From contig CAMWIJ010000001.1 in NCBI GenBank assembly GCA_947174275.1, positions 32,800 through 96,799 of the forward strand: a stretch of 64,000 nt of DNA, written 5' to 3'. The first letter of the stretch is position 1. Each line of letters begins with the position of its first letter. A program made the position numbers and the translations under genes. This DNA comes from an uncultured Muribaculaceae bacterium (GTDB lineage: Bacteria; Bacteroidota; Bacteroidia; Bacteroidales; Muribaculaceae). The notes under the pieces were generated by a model. It did no database searches and had not been told where the DNA came from. It saw only the letters and a program-made list of their open reading frames with translations. Below are positions 44,029 to 52,737 of this stretch, in pieces.

Positions 44029-45057
44029 TCAGTATTTCACCTCACATTCCACATTCATTCCGGCACGCAGCATGTCAAGCGCTGCGGTGTCGCCGGTCAA
44101 CTCAATCCTCACGGGTATGCGCTGGCGCACTTTGACGAAGTTGCCGGCGGAATTGTCCTGCGGAAGCACCGAGAGCTCGGCGCCGGTGGCCGAGGATATG
44201 GATATCACCTTTCCCTCGAACGTTTTGCCGGGTATCGCGTCGACTTTAATCTCGGCCTCGCTTCCGGGATGTATGTGGTGCATCTGCGTCTCCTTGAAGT
44301 TGGCGGTCACCCACACCTCGGAGGAGTCAACGATGTCGAGGAGTGTCTGTCCGGGCTGCACGAGCTGGCCTTCCTGTATCTCCTTGCGTGAGGCGTAGCC
44401 GTCGCACGGGGCGGTGATTACGGTGTATGACAGATTGAGTTCGGCGGTTTCGAGCAGTGTGCGTGCAAGCTCGATGCCTGCTTCGTTCTGCGAAATGCGC
44501 TGGCGAGCCTCCTCGGCCACCGAAGATGATGCGGAGCGCTGGCGCGAGAGCATCTCGTAGCGCGCTTTTTTTGCCTCCCAGTCGGTTTTTACGGCGTCAT
44601 ATTGCTGACGGGTGACGGCATCCTTCTCCAGCAGGCTTGTGTAGCGGCGAAGGTCGACTGCGGCATTGTCCATCAACACTTTTGCTTCGGCGATGGAGGC
44701 TTCGCTTACGGCTACATTGGCCGATGCGACGCCGATGCTGCGGTCGGTCACGGAGCGTCCGGCGAGGGCATTCTGATAGTCGGCGGCAGCCTGTGCCACG
44801 CGCAGACGCAGATCGGCGTCGTCGATAATCACGAGTGTGTCGCCTTTTCTGACCGGCTCAAACTCCTTGAAGCGTATCTCCTTGATGAAGCCCTGCACGC
44901 GGCTGTTGACAGGCACTATCTGACGCTGTATGCGGGCATTGTCGGTGAATTCGATGTCGCCCAGACGTATGAACCTGGAGCCTACCCAGCATCCGGCTGC
45001 GATTATTACTGCTATGGTGACGACGTAAGATATGACTTTTTTTGTACGGTGTTTCAT
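44029..45057 (-). CDS. HlyD/EmrA-family membrane fusion protein
   Basis: A 342-residue periplasmic adaptor with one N-terminal membrane helix (VISYVVTIAVIIAAGCWVG). The barrel-sandwich (lipoyl-like) halves are IVPVNSRVQGFIKEIRFKEFEPVRKGDTLVIID and LSYTVITAPCDGYASRKEIQEGQLVQPGQTL. A coiled-coil hairpin (about 100-205) lies between them, and a beta-barrel domain (VTANFKETQMHHIHPGSEAEIKVDA) follows. It links the MFS pump to the TolC-like channel. Its ATG overlaps the TolC stop in ATGA. Confidence 0.92.
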   Translation of the reverse strand: MKHRTKKVISYVVTIAVIIAAGCWVGSRFIRLGDIEFTDNARIQRQIVPVNSRVQGFIKEIRFKEFEPVRKGDTLVIIDDADLRLRVAQAAADYQNALAGRSVTDRSIGVASANVAVSEASIAEAKVLMDNAAVDLRRYTSLLEKDAVTRQQYDAVKTDWEAKKARYEMLSRQRSASSSVAEEARQRISQNEAGIELARTLLETAELNLSYTVITAPCDGYASRKEIQEGQLVQPGQTLLDIVDSSEVWVTANFKETQMHHIHPGSEAEIKVDAIPGKTFEGKVISISSATGAELSVLPQDNSAGNFVKVRQRIPVRIELTGDTAALDMLRAGMNVECEVKY

Positions 45058-46373
45058 ATTTTTCCGGAAGTAAACAAGAGTTTGTAATAATAGTAGATGA
45101 TATTTATGCGGGCGTTGACAAGCTGCTGCTGGGCGTCGAGCCGTGAGTTGGCGGCATCGAGCATGTCGGTGAGCAGAGCCATGTCGGCGCTGTAGCGTGT
45201 GAACACGGTGTTGTAGTTGCGTTCGGCGAGCTCCACGCCCTTCTCGCGGGTCTTGAGCTCCTCGTAAGCCTCGAGATATCTGATGTAGTCGGCTCTGACG
45301 GCGAGGGCGGTGTTCTCGCGGGCCGCTTCGAGCTCATCGGCGGCGCGTACGGTGGCGGCGCGGCTTCTGGCGAGTGACTTGTCGTTTTTGAACAGCGACG
45401 ATAAGCTGTAGCTGACCCCGACGCCGGCATACCAGTAGCTGAGGTTGCGGTTGATGGGCGGCACTTCCACGAGTATCGGTCCGTCAAGATTCCATCCTGC
45501 CTGGAGGCCGATTTTCGGAAGGCGTCCGGCCTTGACGAGTTTTTCCGACTGGCGTGACATGTCGAGGCGTGATGATGCGAGCTTTATCGACGGGGCGTTT
45601 TGCATCGCGTCGTAGTGCCACGAAGCCTCGTCGTCGACGGGAAGCGAGCGGGCGAGTATCGTGGTGTCGGGCATGACCTTGGTGCCGGCCGGCAGTCCGG
45701 CGATTGTCACCAGATTGTTGTTGAGGATGTCGAGGGTGTTGTCGATGCGTGTCAGCTGCAGGCTGAGATTTGAAACCAGCAGCTCGTAGCGCGTGATGTC
45801 GTTGTAGAGCGCGGCACCCTCTTCATAGCGGTCGCGCATCTGTCGGAGCACTTGCCGTGCCTGATCGATATTGCTTTCCACCACTGAGCGCAGGTTGGAG
45901 TATTTGTAGATGTTGAGATAAAACCCTGTCAGGCTGAAGCGTATGTTGTCGCGCTGCAGCTCTGCGGCGTAGCGTGAGGCGGTCAGTTTCAGTTCGGCGA
46001 GTTCGATGCCGGCCGTTATGGCGCCTCCGGTGTAGACCGGTTGAGTGATACTTACCGACGCAGTGTTGCCGAAGTGGGGGATAGGGGCTTTCTGATAGTC
46101 GGAAAAATCTCTTTTGGTGGTAAAACCGTCGCCGATGAAACTGAAAGAGAGCGATGCGTTGATGTCGGGAAGGCGCTCAGCCTTTGCCACGCTGATTTCG
46201 CGTGCGGCTTCCTCCTGAGCCGAAAACGCTGGGCGAAGGCTTACGCTGTTGTGTTCGGCTGTCAGAAACAGCTCGTCAAGCGTGATGACCGTAGCCGTCT
46301 GACTGACAGCACGTGTCCCGCCGCTCAGCAGGGCAGCTGCAAGCAACCCCGTGAGCAATCGTAGATTGTTCAT
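45054..46373 (-). CDS. TolC-family outer membrane efflux protein
   Basis: A 439-residue TolC-like protein with a signal peptide (about 1-25) and two repeats of the outer membrane efflux domain, rich in long alpha-helical stretches (for example YLEAYEELKTREKGVELAERNYN). Family marks include TLDELFLTAEHNSVSLRPAFSAQEEAAREISVAKAERLPDI-type helices split by short strands and a second-repeat LPKIGLQAGWN. First gene of the operon, with a 220-base leader. It should form the outer membrane duct for the EmrAB-like pump. Confidence 0.92.
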   Translation of the reverse strand: MNNLRLLTGLLAAALLSGGTRAVSQTATVITLDELFLTAEHNSVSLRPAFSAQEEAAREISVAKAERLPDINASLSFSFIGDGFTTKRDFSDYQKAPIPHFGNTASVSITQPVYTGGAITAGIELAELKLTASRYAAELQRDNIRFSLTGFYLNIYKYSNLRSVVESNIDQARQVLRQMRDRYEEGAALYNDITRYELLVSNLSLQLTRIDNTLDILNNNLVTIAGLPAGTKVMPDTTILARSLPVDDEASWHYDAMQNAPSIKLASSRLDMSRQSEKLVKAGRLPKIGLQAGWNLDGPILVEVPPINRNLSYWYAGVGVSYSLSSLFKNDKSLARSRAATVRAADELEAARENTALAVRADYIRYLEAYEELKTREKGVELAERNYNTVFTRYSADMALLTDMLDAANSRLDAQQQLVNARINIIYYYYKLLFTSGKI

Positions 46374-46593
46374 AAGTGATTGAATATAATGTGATTTATT
46401 GGGGAAACAGTTGGTGCGGCCGTAGGTGATATGACGGCCGCTGACCTGAATGTGATGTCGTCAGGTCAGGCGTTTCGGCATGTACTGCCCGTGCTTTTCC
46501 AGTTCTCTTTTACTGCGTAGTTGTGGATGTGCGCAACCGATGCGCTGTCTGCAAAATATGTTACTGTCATTTGATGGCCGCTCTTTGTGAGCG
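46374..46593 (-). promoter_or_regulatory. Long structured 5' leader of the efflux operon
   Basis: If transcription starts at the -7 box at 46600-46607, the operon has an untranslated leader of about 220 bases. It can form two adjacent stems: TGACCTGA/TCAGGTCA (46442-46449 with 46461-46468) and GCGGCCGT/ACGGCCGC (46416-46423 with 46434-46441). A third small stem (CCGCTC/GAGCGG, 46578-46594) overlaps the predicted start. No known riboswitch class was recognised. Confidence 0.45.
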
Positions 46594-46599
46594 GTGCTG

Positions 46600-46607
46600 C
46601 AAAATTA
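46600..46607 (-). promoter_or_regulatory. -7 box candidate for the efflux operon
   Basis: CAAAATTA on the plus strand, TAATTTTG on the minus strand. Predicted start near 46593. It is the only good TAnnTTTG noticed upstream of the TolC gene. Confidence 0.45.
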
Positions 46608-46711
46608 GTAAAAAAAACTTAAACCGCCGTTGTCTCCCGACCCGTTTTTTTTGATTTAACGCGTAGCGTAACTATGTGGTGTGCACTTAATTTGCTGAAA
46701 TTACACGCGTT

Positions 46712-46858
46712 ATGACTCATGGTATGATAACGGAAAAATTGCGGCATCTGTCAAACGATATTTGTGATTCGGATGATTGGGGCTATCCAAATAAAGTCGT
46801 TCTATTTATTAAGCGTTTTGCTCGGGAACCCCAGCTTTCAAAATATGTTGACTTATAA
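46712..46858 (+). CDS. Unrecognised 48-residue ORF (low confidence)
   Basis: ATG at 46712 to TAA at 46858 gives a 48-residue peptide ending LFIKRFAREPQLSKYVDL, with mixed hydrophobic and charged residues and no signal peptide. The family is not recognised. It lies in an AT-rich 639-base gap between the efflux leader and the PepSY gene terminator. A TTAATTTG at 46687-46694 is one base off a -7 box. It may be a small gene, a remnant of a longer one, or chance. Apart from this ORF, the promoter/leader and the terminator, nothing else was seen in the gap. Confidence 0.25.
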   Translation: MTHGMITEKLRHLSNDICDSDDWGYPNKVVLFIKRFAREPQLSKYVDL

Positions 46859-46881
46859 AAATTTGAGGTGGTTGGATGCAA

Positions 46882-46918
46882 TAAAAATGCCGCCGGGAGG
46901 ATGGTGGCTCTCGGCGGC
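46882..46918 (-). terminator. Terminator of the LytS/LytTR/PepSY operon
   Basis: On the minus strand an 11-bp GC-rich stem (46918-46908 with 46899-46889, one G-U pair) is followed by the tail ATTTTTAT at 46888-46881. It lies about 95 bases after the PepSY-like stop. Confidence 0.8.
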
Positions 46919-47012
46919 GTTTTGGGGGTGTATTCGGAGGGTTGATGCTGAACTGCAAGGGGGGGGGAATTGACGCGATGCGTGGCAGTGTGTCAGCGTT
47001 GCCTGCGGATTG

Positions 47013-47483
47013 TCAGCGGCGCTGGCCGCGTCCTCCGCCTTGACCCTGACGGGCCTGCATGGGTTTGGCGTCTTCGGTGAGTTTGAGCTCGGAGCCGTTG
47101 GAGAGCTCCACTTCGTAGCCGCCGCGTTTGCGGGAAATCTCAACGATGGTCTGTCCGCTGAAGTTGTCTTTGACATATTTGGCGATGGCTGCGGGCACGA
47201 TGGCTGCGGGCACTGCGTTGCCGCGGGCTGCCTTCACTTCTTTCCAGTCGCCGTTGCTCGTGAAGTCGACTTCGGCGCCGCTTGTGAAGTCAACTTCATA
47301 TTCGGTGCCGCGTCGGCCGTTGTCTTTTTCCACTTTCCTTACCTGGTCGTTGGAGAAGTGTTTGGATATGAATGTTTTTGCCGCTGAGGGGAGTTCGGAT
47401 TGTGCTATGGGTGTTCCGGCTGACAGTGTAAGTGCTGCCGATGCCGTTACGGTCAGGAGCAGCGATGTTAAAAATCTTTTCAT
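47013..47483 (-). CDS. Secreted PepSY-like domain protein
   Basis: A 156-residue exported protein with a signal peptide (about 1-22) and two repeats of the PepSY-like/DUF2874 fold: ELPSAAKTFISKHFSNDQVRKVEKD, GTEYEVDFTSGAEVDFTSNGDWKEV and PAAIAKYVKDNFSGQTIVEISRKRGGYEVELSNGSELKL. The tail is Gln/Gly/Arg-rich (ARQGQGGGRGQRR). It starts 13 bases after the response regulator gene and is followed by the operon terminator, so it is co-transcribed with the two-component system. Such proteins are abundant in Bacteroidetes; their function is not settled. It could be a target of the system or a periplasmic modulator of its sensor. Confidence 0.85.
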   Translation of the reverse strand: MKRFLTSLLLTVTASAALTLSAGTPIAQSELPSAAKTFISKHFSNDQVRKVEKDNGRRGTEYEVDFTSGAEVDFTSNGDWKEVKAARGNAVPAAIVPAAIAKYVKDNFSGQTIVEISRKRGGYEVELSNGSELKLTEDAKPMQARQGQGGGRGQRR

Positions 47484-47496
47484 TTGTTTTTATTAT

Positions 47497-48216
47497 TTAG
47501 TTGGTTTGGATTGAGTTGCTGTTATGTAGCATGTCGGTGAGGCTGTTGAATACCGACAGATATTTTCTTCCGACGGGGATGGTGCGTGTGTGGTTGTGCA
47601 GGCATATCATCCGGTTGGAATATTTCTCGATGAAGCGCAGGGAGACGATAAAGGAGCGGTGCACGCGGGTGAAGATGTTTGCAGGGAGCATGGTCTCGAG
47701 TTCTTTCATCGTTATCTGTGATATGACGGTGGGGAGGTCTTTGCGATAGATTTTCACGTAATTGTCCATCGCTTCGACCACGATTATGTCATTGATGTTG
47801 ATGACGACATTTTTATGCTCCACTTTCAGAGTGATTGTGTCGCCGATGTTTCTGTCGTCGTTTACTCTCAGATATTTGCGGGCTTTTTCCATGGCTTTCT
47901 CAAAGCGCGGATAGAAAATGGGCTTATGAAGGAAGTCAACGGCGTCGACGTTAAATCCGTCGATGGCGTAGTTGGCGTATGCCGTGGTGAATATCAGGCA
48001 TGTGCCTTCGGGGAGTTCTCTGGCAAGAGCCACTCCGTTGTGGGAGTTCATCTCGATGTCGAGAAATACGATGTCGGGGCGTGTTGTCCTGATGCATTCC
48101 ATTCCTGATATCGGCGAGGTGAAGCATTCGAGCTTTACATCGCCGTAACGGCTGCAATATTCCTTTATGATGCTCAGAGCTATCGGTTCGTCGTCTATTG
48201 CCACACACTTGATCAT
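47497..48216 (-). CDS. LytTR-family response regulator
   Basis: A 239-residue response regulator. The receiver domain (about 1-120) has the acidic pair in AIDDEP, the phosphoacceptor Asp in DIVFLDIEM and the conserved Lys in DFLHKPI. The LytTR DNA-binding domain (about 135-230) includes VEAMDNYVKIYRKD, FTRVHRSFIVSLRFIEKY and IPVGRKYL. I start at MIKCVAIDDEP (48216), since the longer frame begins with TTG next to the kinase stop. It lies 22 bases after the kinase gene. Confidence 0.94.
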   Translation of the reverse strand: MIKCVAIDDEPIALSIIKEYCSRYGDVKLECFTSPISGMECIRTTRPDIVFLDIEMNSHNGVALARELPEGTCLIFTTAYANYAIDGFNVDAVDFLHKPIFYPRFEKAMEKARKYLRVNDDRNIGDTITLKVEHKNVVININDIIVVEAMDNYVKIYRKDLPTVISQITMKELETMLPANIFTRVHRSFIVSLRFIEKYSNRMICLHNHTRTIPVGRKYLSVFNSLTDMLHNSNSIQTN

Positions 48217-48238
48217 AATCGGTCGGTAACAGTTAATT

Positions 48239-49246
48239 TTATAAATCAATATTCAAATTCACCTGATAATATTTGCCGTCGTCGGATATCTCCATCCGGT
48301 GTCGTCCGGGATAAAGAAGCTCGAGGCGTTTGCGGCAGTTTTCTATACCCATGTGCTCTCCGATGCGTCTGACGGGGAATATGCGGTTGCGGGTATAAAA
48401 TACGAGATGCCGTTGTTTTTCGGTCAGTTCGACCGTGATGTTGCTGCGTTCGATGGGCGACACTCCGTGCTTGAAGCAGTTTTCGACAAATGTCACGAGC
48501 AGCATGGGCGGTATCTGCAGATTGTTGTCGGCGATGTCGGTTTTCAGCTCGACCGATGTCATTTCATTGAGCCGCAGCGACTGCAGGCCGACATATTGCT
48601 GTATGTAGTCGACTTCGTCGTGCAACGGCACGAAGTCGCGTCGTGAGGTCGTGTGTATATATCTCAGCATCGAGATATATTTTTCAAGCGATTTGAGGGC
48701 TTTTTCATCGCGGGTCAGAAACAGCCCGTAGAGAGAGTTGAGGGTGTTGAACATGAAGTGGGGCTTGATCTGGGCTCTGTAGAGCTCGATTTCGGCTTTG
48801 TCGCGCTGAGCCTCGACGGCCAGTCGCCGTGATTTCTGCGTGTTGGCCTGAGTCAGAAGTCCGACGGCGAAACTGAATGCCTCCACAATCATGAACAGCG
48901 ACCACACGGCCTGCTGATATTGCTGCACCGACGGCAGTATGCGGGTGATGCCCAGGTCGTGTATGCTGGGCTTCGGATTATAGAGCGTGATGTTGGCGAA
49001 GATGCATGTGACAGCCACCGACACCGCAATAAGAAGAAGCCCGAGCCACCGGCGGCGCCTGCATCTGAACAGGCTCGGCACTGTCAGCACACGGTTGAGC
49101 AGATAGAGCGCATACAGCCATGCTCCGACAGCGATGACATAACACGGGAAGTGGTGAAACCATCGCTCGATCGGAAAAATTATTGCCATCACCGGCAGTA
49201 CAATCAGACAGAACACAAGGTCGATATATATCGATACATTCTTCAT
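48239..49246 (-). CDS. LytS/YehU-type sensor histidine kinase
   Basis: A 335-residue kinase with four membrane helices in the first 155 residues and no evident extracellular sensor domain. The His_kinase region contains the phosphoacceptor in QIKPHFMFNTLNSLYGLFL, followed by a HATPase domain (IPPMLLVTFVENCFKHGVSP, IGIENCRKRLELLY-like end). Start at MKNVSIYIDLVF (49246) fits a -7 box at 49274-49281; the longer frame starts with TTG inside the promoter. It forms a pair with the LytTR regulator downstream. Confidence 0.92.
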   Translation of the reverse strand: MKNVSIYIDLVFCLIVLPVMAIIFPIERWFHHFPCYVIAVGAWLYALYLLNRVLTVPSLFRCRRRRWLGLLLIAVSVAVTCIFANITLYNPKPSIHDLGITRILPSVQQYQQAVWSLFMIVEAFSFAVGLLTQANTQKSRRLAVEAQRDKAEIELYRAQIKPHFMFNTLNSLYGLFLTRDEKALKSLEKYISMLRYIHTTSRRDFVPLHDEVDYIQQYVGLQSLRLNEMTSVELKTDIADNNLQIPPMLLVTFVENCFKHGVSPIERSNITVELTEKQRHLVFYTRNRIFPVRRIGEHMGIENCRKRLELLYPGRHRMEISDDGKYYQVNLNIDL

Positions 49247-49273
49247 CGGTAGTTTGTTGCTGTATTCCGTATG

Positions 49274-49281
49274 CAAAGTTA
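49274..49281 (-). promoter_or_regulatory. -7 box of the LytS/LytTR operon
   Basis: CAAAGTTA on the plus strand, TAACTTTG on the minus strand. Predicted start near 49267, 21 bases before the kinase ATG. Confidence 0.5.
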
Positions 49282-49389
49282 ACTATTTTATAATTAGTAG
49301 GATATGAGAACCGGCGTCGTTTGCCACCATATCGGCGCAATTAGCCATTTATAAATAAGACGCATGTCGGGGCATAAGGTTTAATGGCT

Positions 49390-49397
49390 TAAATTTG
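49390..49397 (+). promoter_or_regulatory. -7 box of the RND pump gene
   Basis: TAAATTTG, giving a start near 49404 and a leader of about 38 bases before the ATG at 49442. No clear -33 TTTG. Confidence 0.45.
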
Positions 49398-49441
49398 CGC
49401 AAAAAGACAAACCCCAATATAAATAATTTTTACAGCTTACT

Positions 49442-52400
49442 ATGACAGTAAAGACATTTATCGACCGCCCTGTCCTGGCGGGTGTGATATCAGTTCTGAT
49501 AGTGATACTCGGAGTTATTGGCCTGGTGCAGCTGCCTATCGAGCAGTTTCCCAACATAGCTCCCCCGACAGTGCGCGTGTCGGCCACCTATACGGGTGCC
49601 AATGCCGAGACTGTGCTCAAAAGTGTGATTGTGCCGCTCGAGGAGTCAATCAACGGAGTGGAGGACATGATGTATATGACATCTACAGCCACCAACACCG
49701 GCACTGCATCGATAAGCATATATTTCAAGCAGGGCACAGATGCCGACATGGCCGTGGTGAATGTGCAGAACCGCGTGGCTTCGGCTCAGGGGCTGCTTCC
49801 GGCCGAAGTGGTGAAAAGCGGTGTGACGATACGCAAGCGTCAGAACAGCACCCTCAAGTCGATAACGCTGTATAGTCCGGATGACAGTTTCGACTCCAAT
49901 TTCCTTACCAACTACATGAAGATCAATATCGAGCCTCAGATCTCGCGTATAGCGGGTGTCGGCGAGGTCAATATCTTCAGCGCCGAATATGCCATGCGTA
50001 TATGGCTTGATCCGGCGAAGATGTCGCAATACGGGCTTGTGCCTGCCGACATCGACAATCTGCTTGCCGCCCAGAATGTCGAGTCGCCGACCGGCACACT
50101 CGGCGCCGAGTCGATGAACACGTTTCAGTATGTGTTGAAATACCGTGGCCGCTACGAGGACCCGTCGGAATATGAAAATCTTGTCTTGAAGGCATTGCCC
50201 GACGGGAGTGTGCTGCGTCTGAAAGATGTGGCTACGGTGGAGCTCGGCGCGCAGAATTACGCCATGATAAGCCAGACTGCCGGTCACCCCGGAGCCAATG
50301 CGATGATAGCCCAGACCGCCGGGTCCAATGCCAATGAGGTGATAGAGGAGATTGACCGCACGATGGATGAAATAAGGCAGAATCTCCCCAAAGGGATGGT
50401 GCTCGAGGATATACAGAGCACGAAGGATTTTCTCGATGCCTCGATTGACAAGGTTGTTGAGACTTTCGTGATAGCCCTGATACTTGTTGTGTTTGTCGTG
50501 TATCTGTTCCTTCACGACTGGAGGGCGACCATAATCCCTACGGTGTCGATTATGGTATCGCTGGTGGGAACGTTCGCGTTTCTTTATGCGGTGGGCTTTA
50601 CGCTCAACATGCTCACCCTCTTTGCCCTTGTGCTTGTAATCGGCACGGTGGTCGATGACTCGGTGGTGGTGGTGGAGGCTGTAAAGGCGAAGTTCGAGGC
50701 CGGCGAGCGCGACCCGTATAAAGCCACGGTGTCGGCCATGGGGGGGCTGTCGGCAGCCCTCATTACGACTACGATAGTGTTTATGGCCGTATTTATTCCG
50801 GTATGTTTCATGGGCGGAACGTCGGGCACGTTCTACAAGCAGTTCGGTCTTACGATGGCTGTTGCCGTCGGCATCTCGCTGCTCAATGCGATGACTCTGT
50901 GTCCGGCGCTGAGCGCGTTGCTGATGCGCCCCGGCAAGCGTGAGGGTGAGAAAAAGAATTATCTGGAGCGCTTTCACAGTGCTTTTGACGCGTCGCTCGG
51001 AGCGGTGGTCGGACAGTATCGCACGGGCATAATGTTCCTGTTCAGAAGAAGATGGGTCGTGCTGATGCTGTTTGTCATTGCGGCCGGCGGCCTGGTGTGG
51101 CTTATGAAAACCACAAAGACCGGACTTGTGCCACAGGAGGATATGGGTGTCATAAGCCTTAACGTGCAGGTGCCTGTAGGGTCAAACCTTGCCGAGACCG
51201 AGAGCATAATGGACATGGTGGAGGATGCAATAAAGGATATTCCGGAAATATACATATATTCACGTGTCAGCGGCAAGAATGCCCGACACGACCAGTCGGC
51301 ATCGGCCGGCTCGTTTAATATCAAACTGGCCAACTGGAGCGATAGAAAGGGGCAGGAACATGACATAAACACCGTAATCAGAGAGATATACGCCCGCACG
51401 GCCGATATCGCCAATGCTCAGGTGCGCGCCTCGCAGCAGCCGATGATTTCGGGATATGGCACAGGCAGCGGCTTCGAACTCTATGTGCAGGACCGCTCGG
51501 GCAAGACCACCGACGAGCTTCTCGAGGTGACCAAAGCGTTTATCGATGACCTCAACAAGCGTCCGGAGATATCGCGTGCCTACACCACCTTCGACACCAA
51601 ATATCCGCAATATCTCGTCGAGGTCGATGCCGTGAAGTGTCTGAAAGCAGGTGTGTCGCCGGCCGATGTGCTGTCTGTTCTGTCGGGATATGTGGGAGGC
51701 CGTTATTCATCAAATCTCAACCGGTTTACGAAGCTATACCGAGTGATGGTGCAGGCCGATCCCGAGGCGCGTCTTGACACAGAGTCGCTGTCACGCATGT
51801 TTGTGCGCACATCGTCGGGCGAGATGGCCTCTATCGACGGATTTCTGACCCTCTCGAGAGTCTACGGGTCGGAGAGCCTGTCGCGCTTCAACCTTTTCCC
51901 GTCGATTTCAGTCTATGGCGAGCAAGGCGACGGCTACAGCTCGGGAGAGACTCTCAATGCGATAAAGGAGGTGGCCGCCACATCGCTCCCCGTGGGCTAC
52001 GGATATGAGTTCGGAGGCATGTCGCGCGAGGAGTCATCGACAGGCAACACCACAGTGATTGTGTTCAGCATCTGTCTGACATTCATATATCTCATACTGG
52101 CGGCTCTCTACGAAAGCCTAACAATCCCGTTTGCCGTAATCGCGGCTGTGCCTTTCGGTCTTGCCGGAGCCTTCCTGTTTGCCCGCTGGTGGGGTCTGGA
52201 AAACAATATCTATATGCAGATCGGTCTGATAATGCTTATCGGGCTTCTTGCCAAGACCGCAATCCTTCTTACTGAATATGCCACTGCGCGGCGCAAGGAG
52301 GGTATGGGTCTGGTGCAGGCGGCACTGTCGGCTGCCAAGGCGAGGTTCCGTCCTATCGTGATGACTGCCACGATGATGGTGGTGGGCATGCTGCCGCTGA

Positions 52401-52570
52401 TGTTCGCGTCGGGAGTCGGTGCCAACGGAAACATATCGGTCGGGGTCGGCACTGTGGGCGGTCTGCTGGCTGGCACTCTGGCGCTGCTGTTTCTTGTGCC
52501 GGTGTTTTTTGTGGTATTTCAGTATATGCATGAACGCATAGCGCCCAAGAGGAGGGCGGGAAGCAGGTAA
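49442..52570 (+). CDS. RND efflux transporter permease (HAE-1/AcrB type)
   Basis: A 1042-residue inner membrane pump with the duplicated RND layout: helix 1 (FIDRPVLAGVISVLIVILGVIG), a large periplasmic loop, helices 2-6, a second helix and loop set, helices 8-12. The proton-relay aspartates are in TVVDDSVVVVEAV (near residues 405-406). HAE-1 features such as QLPIEQFPNIAPPTVRVSATY and the late GLLAKTAILLTEYA are present. No membrane fusion or outer membrane partner lies next to it in either direction, so it must use partners encoded elsewhere or share the TolC-like protein nearby. Likely substrates are drugs, bile salts or other amphiphiles, by family only. Confidence 0.95.
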   Translation: MTVKTFIDRPVLAGVISVLIVILGVIGLVQLPIEQFPNIAPPTVRVSATYTGANAETVLKSVIVPLEESINGVEDMMYMTSTATNTGTASISIYFKQGTDADMAVVNVQNRVASAQGLLPAEVVKSGVTIRKRQNSTLKSITLYSPDDSFDSNFLTNYMKINIEPQISRIAGVGEVNIFSAEYAMRIWLDPAKMSQYGLVPADIDNLLAAQNVESPTGTLGAESMNTFQYVLKYRGRYEDPSEYENLVLKALPDGSVLRLKDVATVELGAQNYAMISQTAGHPGANAMIAQTAGSNANEVIEEIDRTMDEIRQNLPKGMVLEDIQSTKDFLDASIDKVVETFVIALILVVFVVYLFLHDWRATIIPTVSIMVSLVGTFAFLYAVGFTLNMLTLFALVLVIGTVVDDSVVVVEAVKAKFEAGERDPYKATVSAMGGLSAALITTTIVFMAVFIPVCFMGGTSGTFYKQFGLTMAVAVGISLLNAMTLCPALSALLMRPGKREGEKKNYLERFHSAFDASLGAVVGQYRTGIMFLFRRRWVVLMLFVIAAGGLVWLMKTTKTGLVPQEDMGVISLNVQVPVGSNLAETESIMDMVEDAIKDIPEIYIYSRVSGKNARHDQSASAGSFNIKLANWSDRKGQEHDINTVIREIYARTADIANAQVRASQQPMISGYGTGSGFELYVQDRSGKTTDELLEVTKAFIDDLNKRPEISRAYTTFDTKYPQYLVEVDAVKCLKAGVSPADVLSVLSGYVGGRYSSNLNRFTKLYRVMVQADPEARLDTESLSRMFVRTSSGEMASIDGFLTLSRVYGSESLSRFNLFPSISVYGEQGDGYSSGETLNAIKEVAATSLPVGYGYEFGGMSREESSTGNTTVIVFSICLTFIYLILAALYESLTIPFAVIAAVPFGLAGAFLFARWWGLENNIYMQIGLIMLIGLLAKTAILLTEYATARRKEGMGLVQAALSAAKARFRPIVMTATMMVVGMLPLMFASGVGANGNISVGVGTVGGLLAGTLALLFLVPVFFVVFQYMHERIAPKRRAGSR

Positions 52571-52737
52571 TGCGGTCAGTTTGCCCTTGATTTTATGTCG
52601 TTTGCCAATTTGATAAAATTTTGTTAAAATGTAAATATTTGTGTATCAGATAAATATATGCCTGCTAATCACTTTTGGGTATTTCACGGTCAGGTTAAGC
52701 TTCCGAAATTTGCACTGTGAAAACAATAATAGGTACA

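Noticed and set aside
46764..46973. 69-residue plus-strand ORF before the PepSY gene
   Set aside because: It runs straight through the minus-strand terminator stem (46889-46918) and a G run, and overlaps the tidier 48-residue frame.
49646..50977. 443-residue minus-strand ORF within the RND pump gene
   Set aside because: Antisense shadow of a confirmed RND gene, rich in His/Arg with no domain or promoter.
52571..52716. Fur-type site or promoter ahead of the XusA-like gene
   Set aside because: The gap is AT-rich and holds several TTTG words, but none forms a well-spaced TTTG/TAnnTTTG pair, and no convincing palindrome was found by eye.
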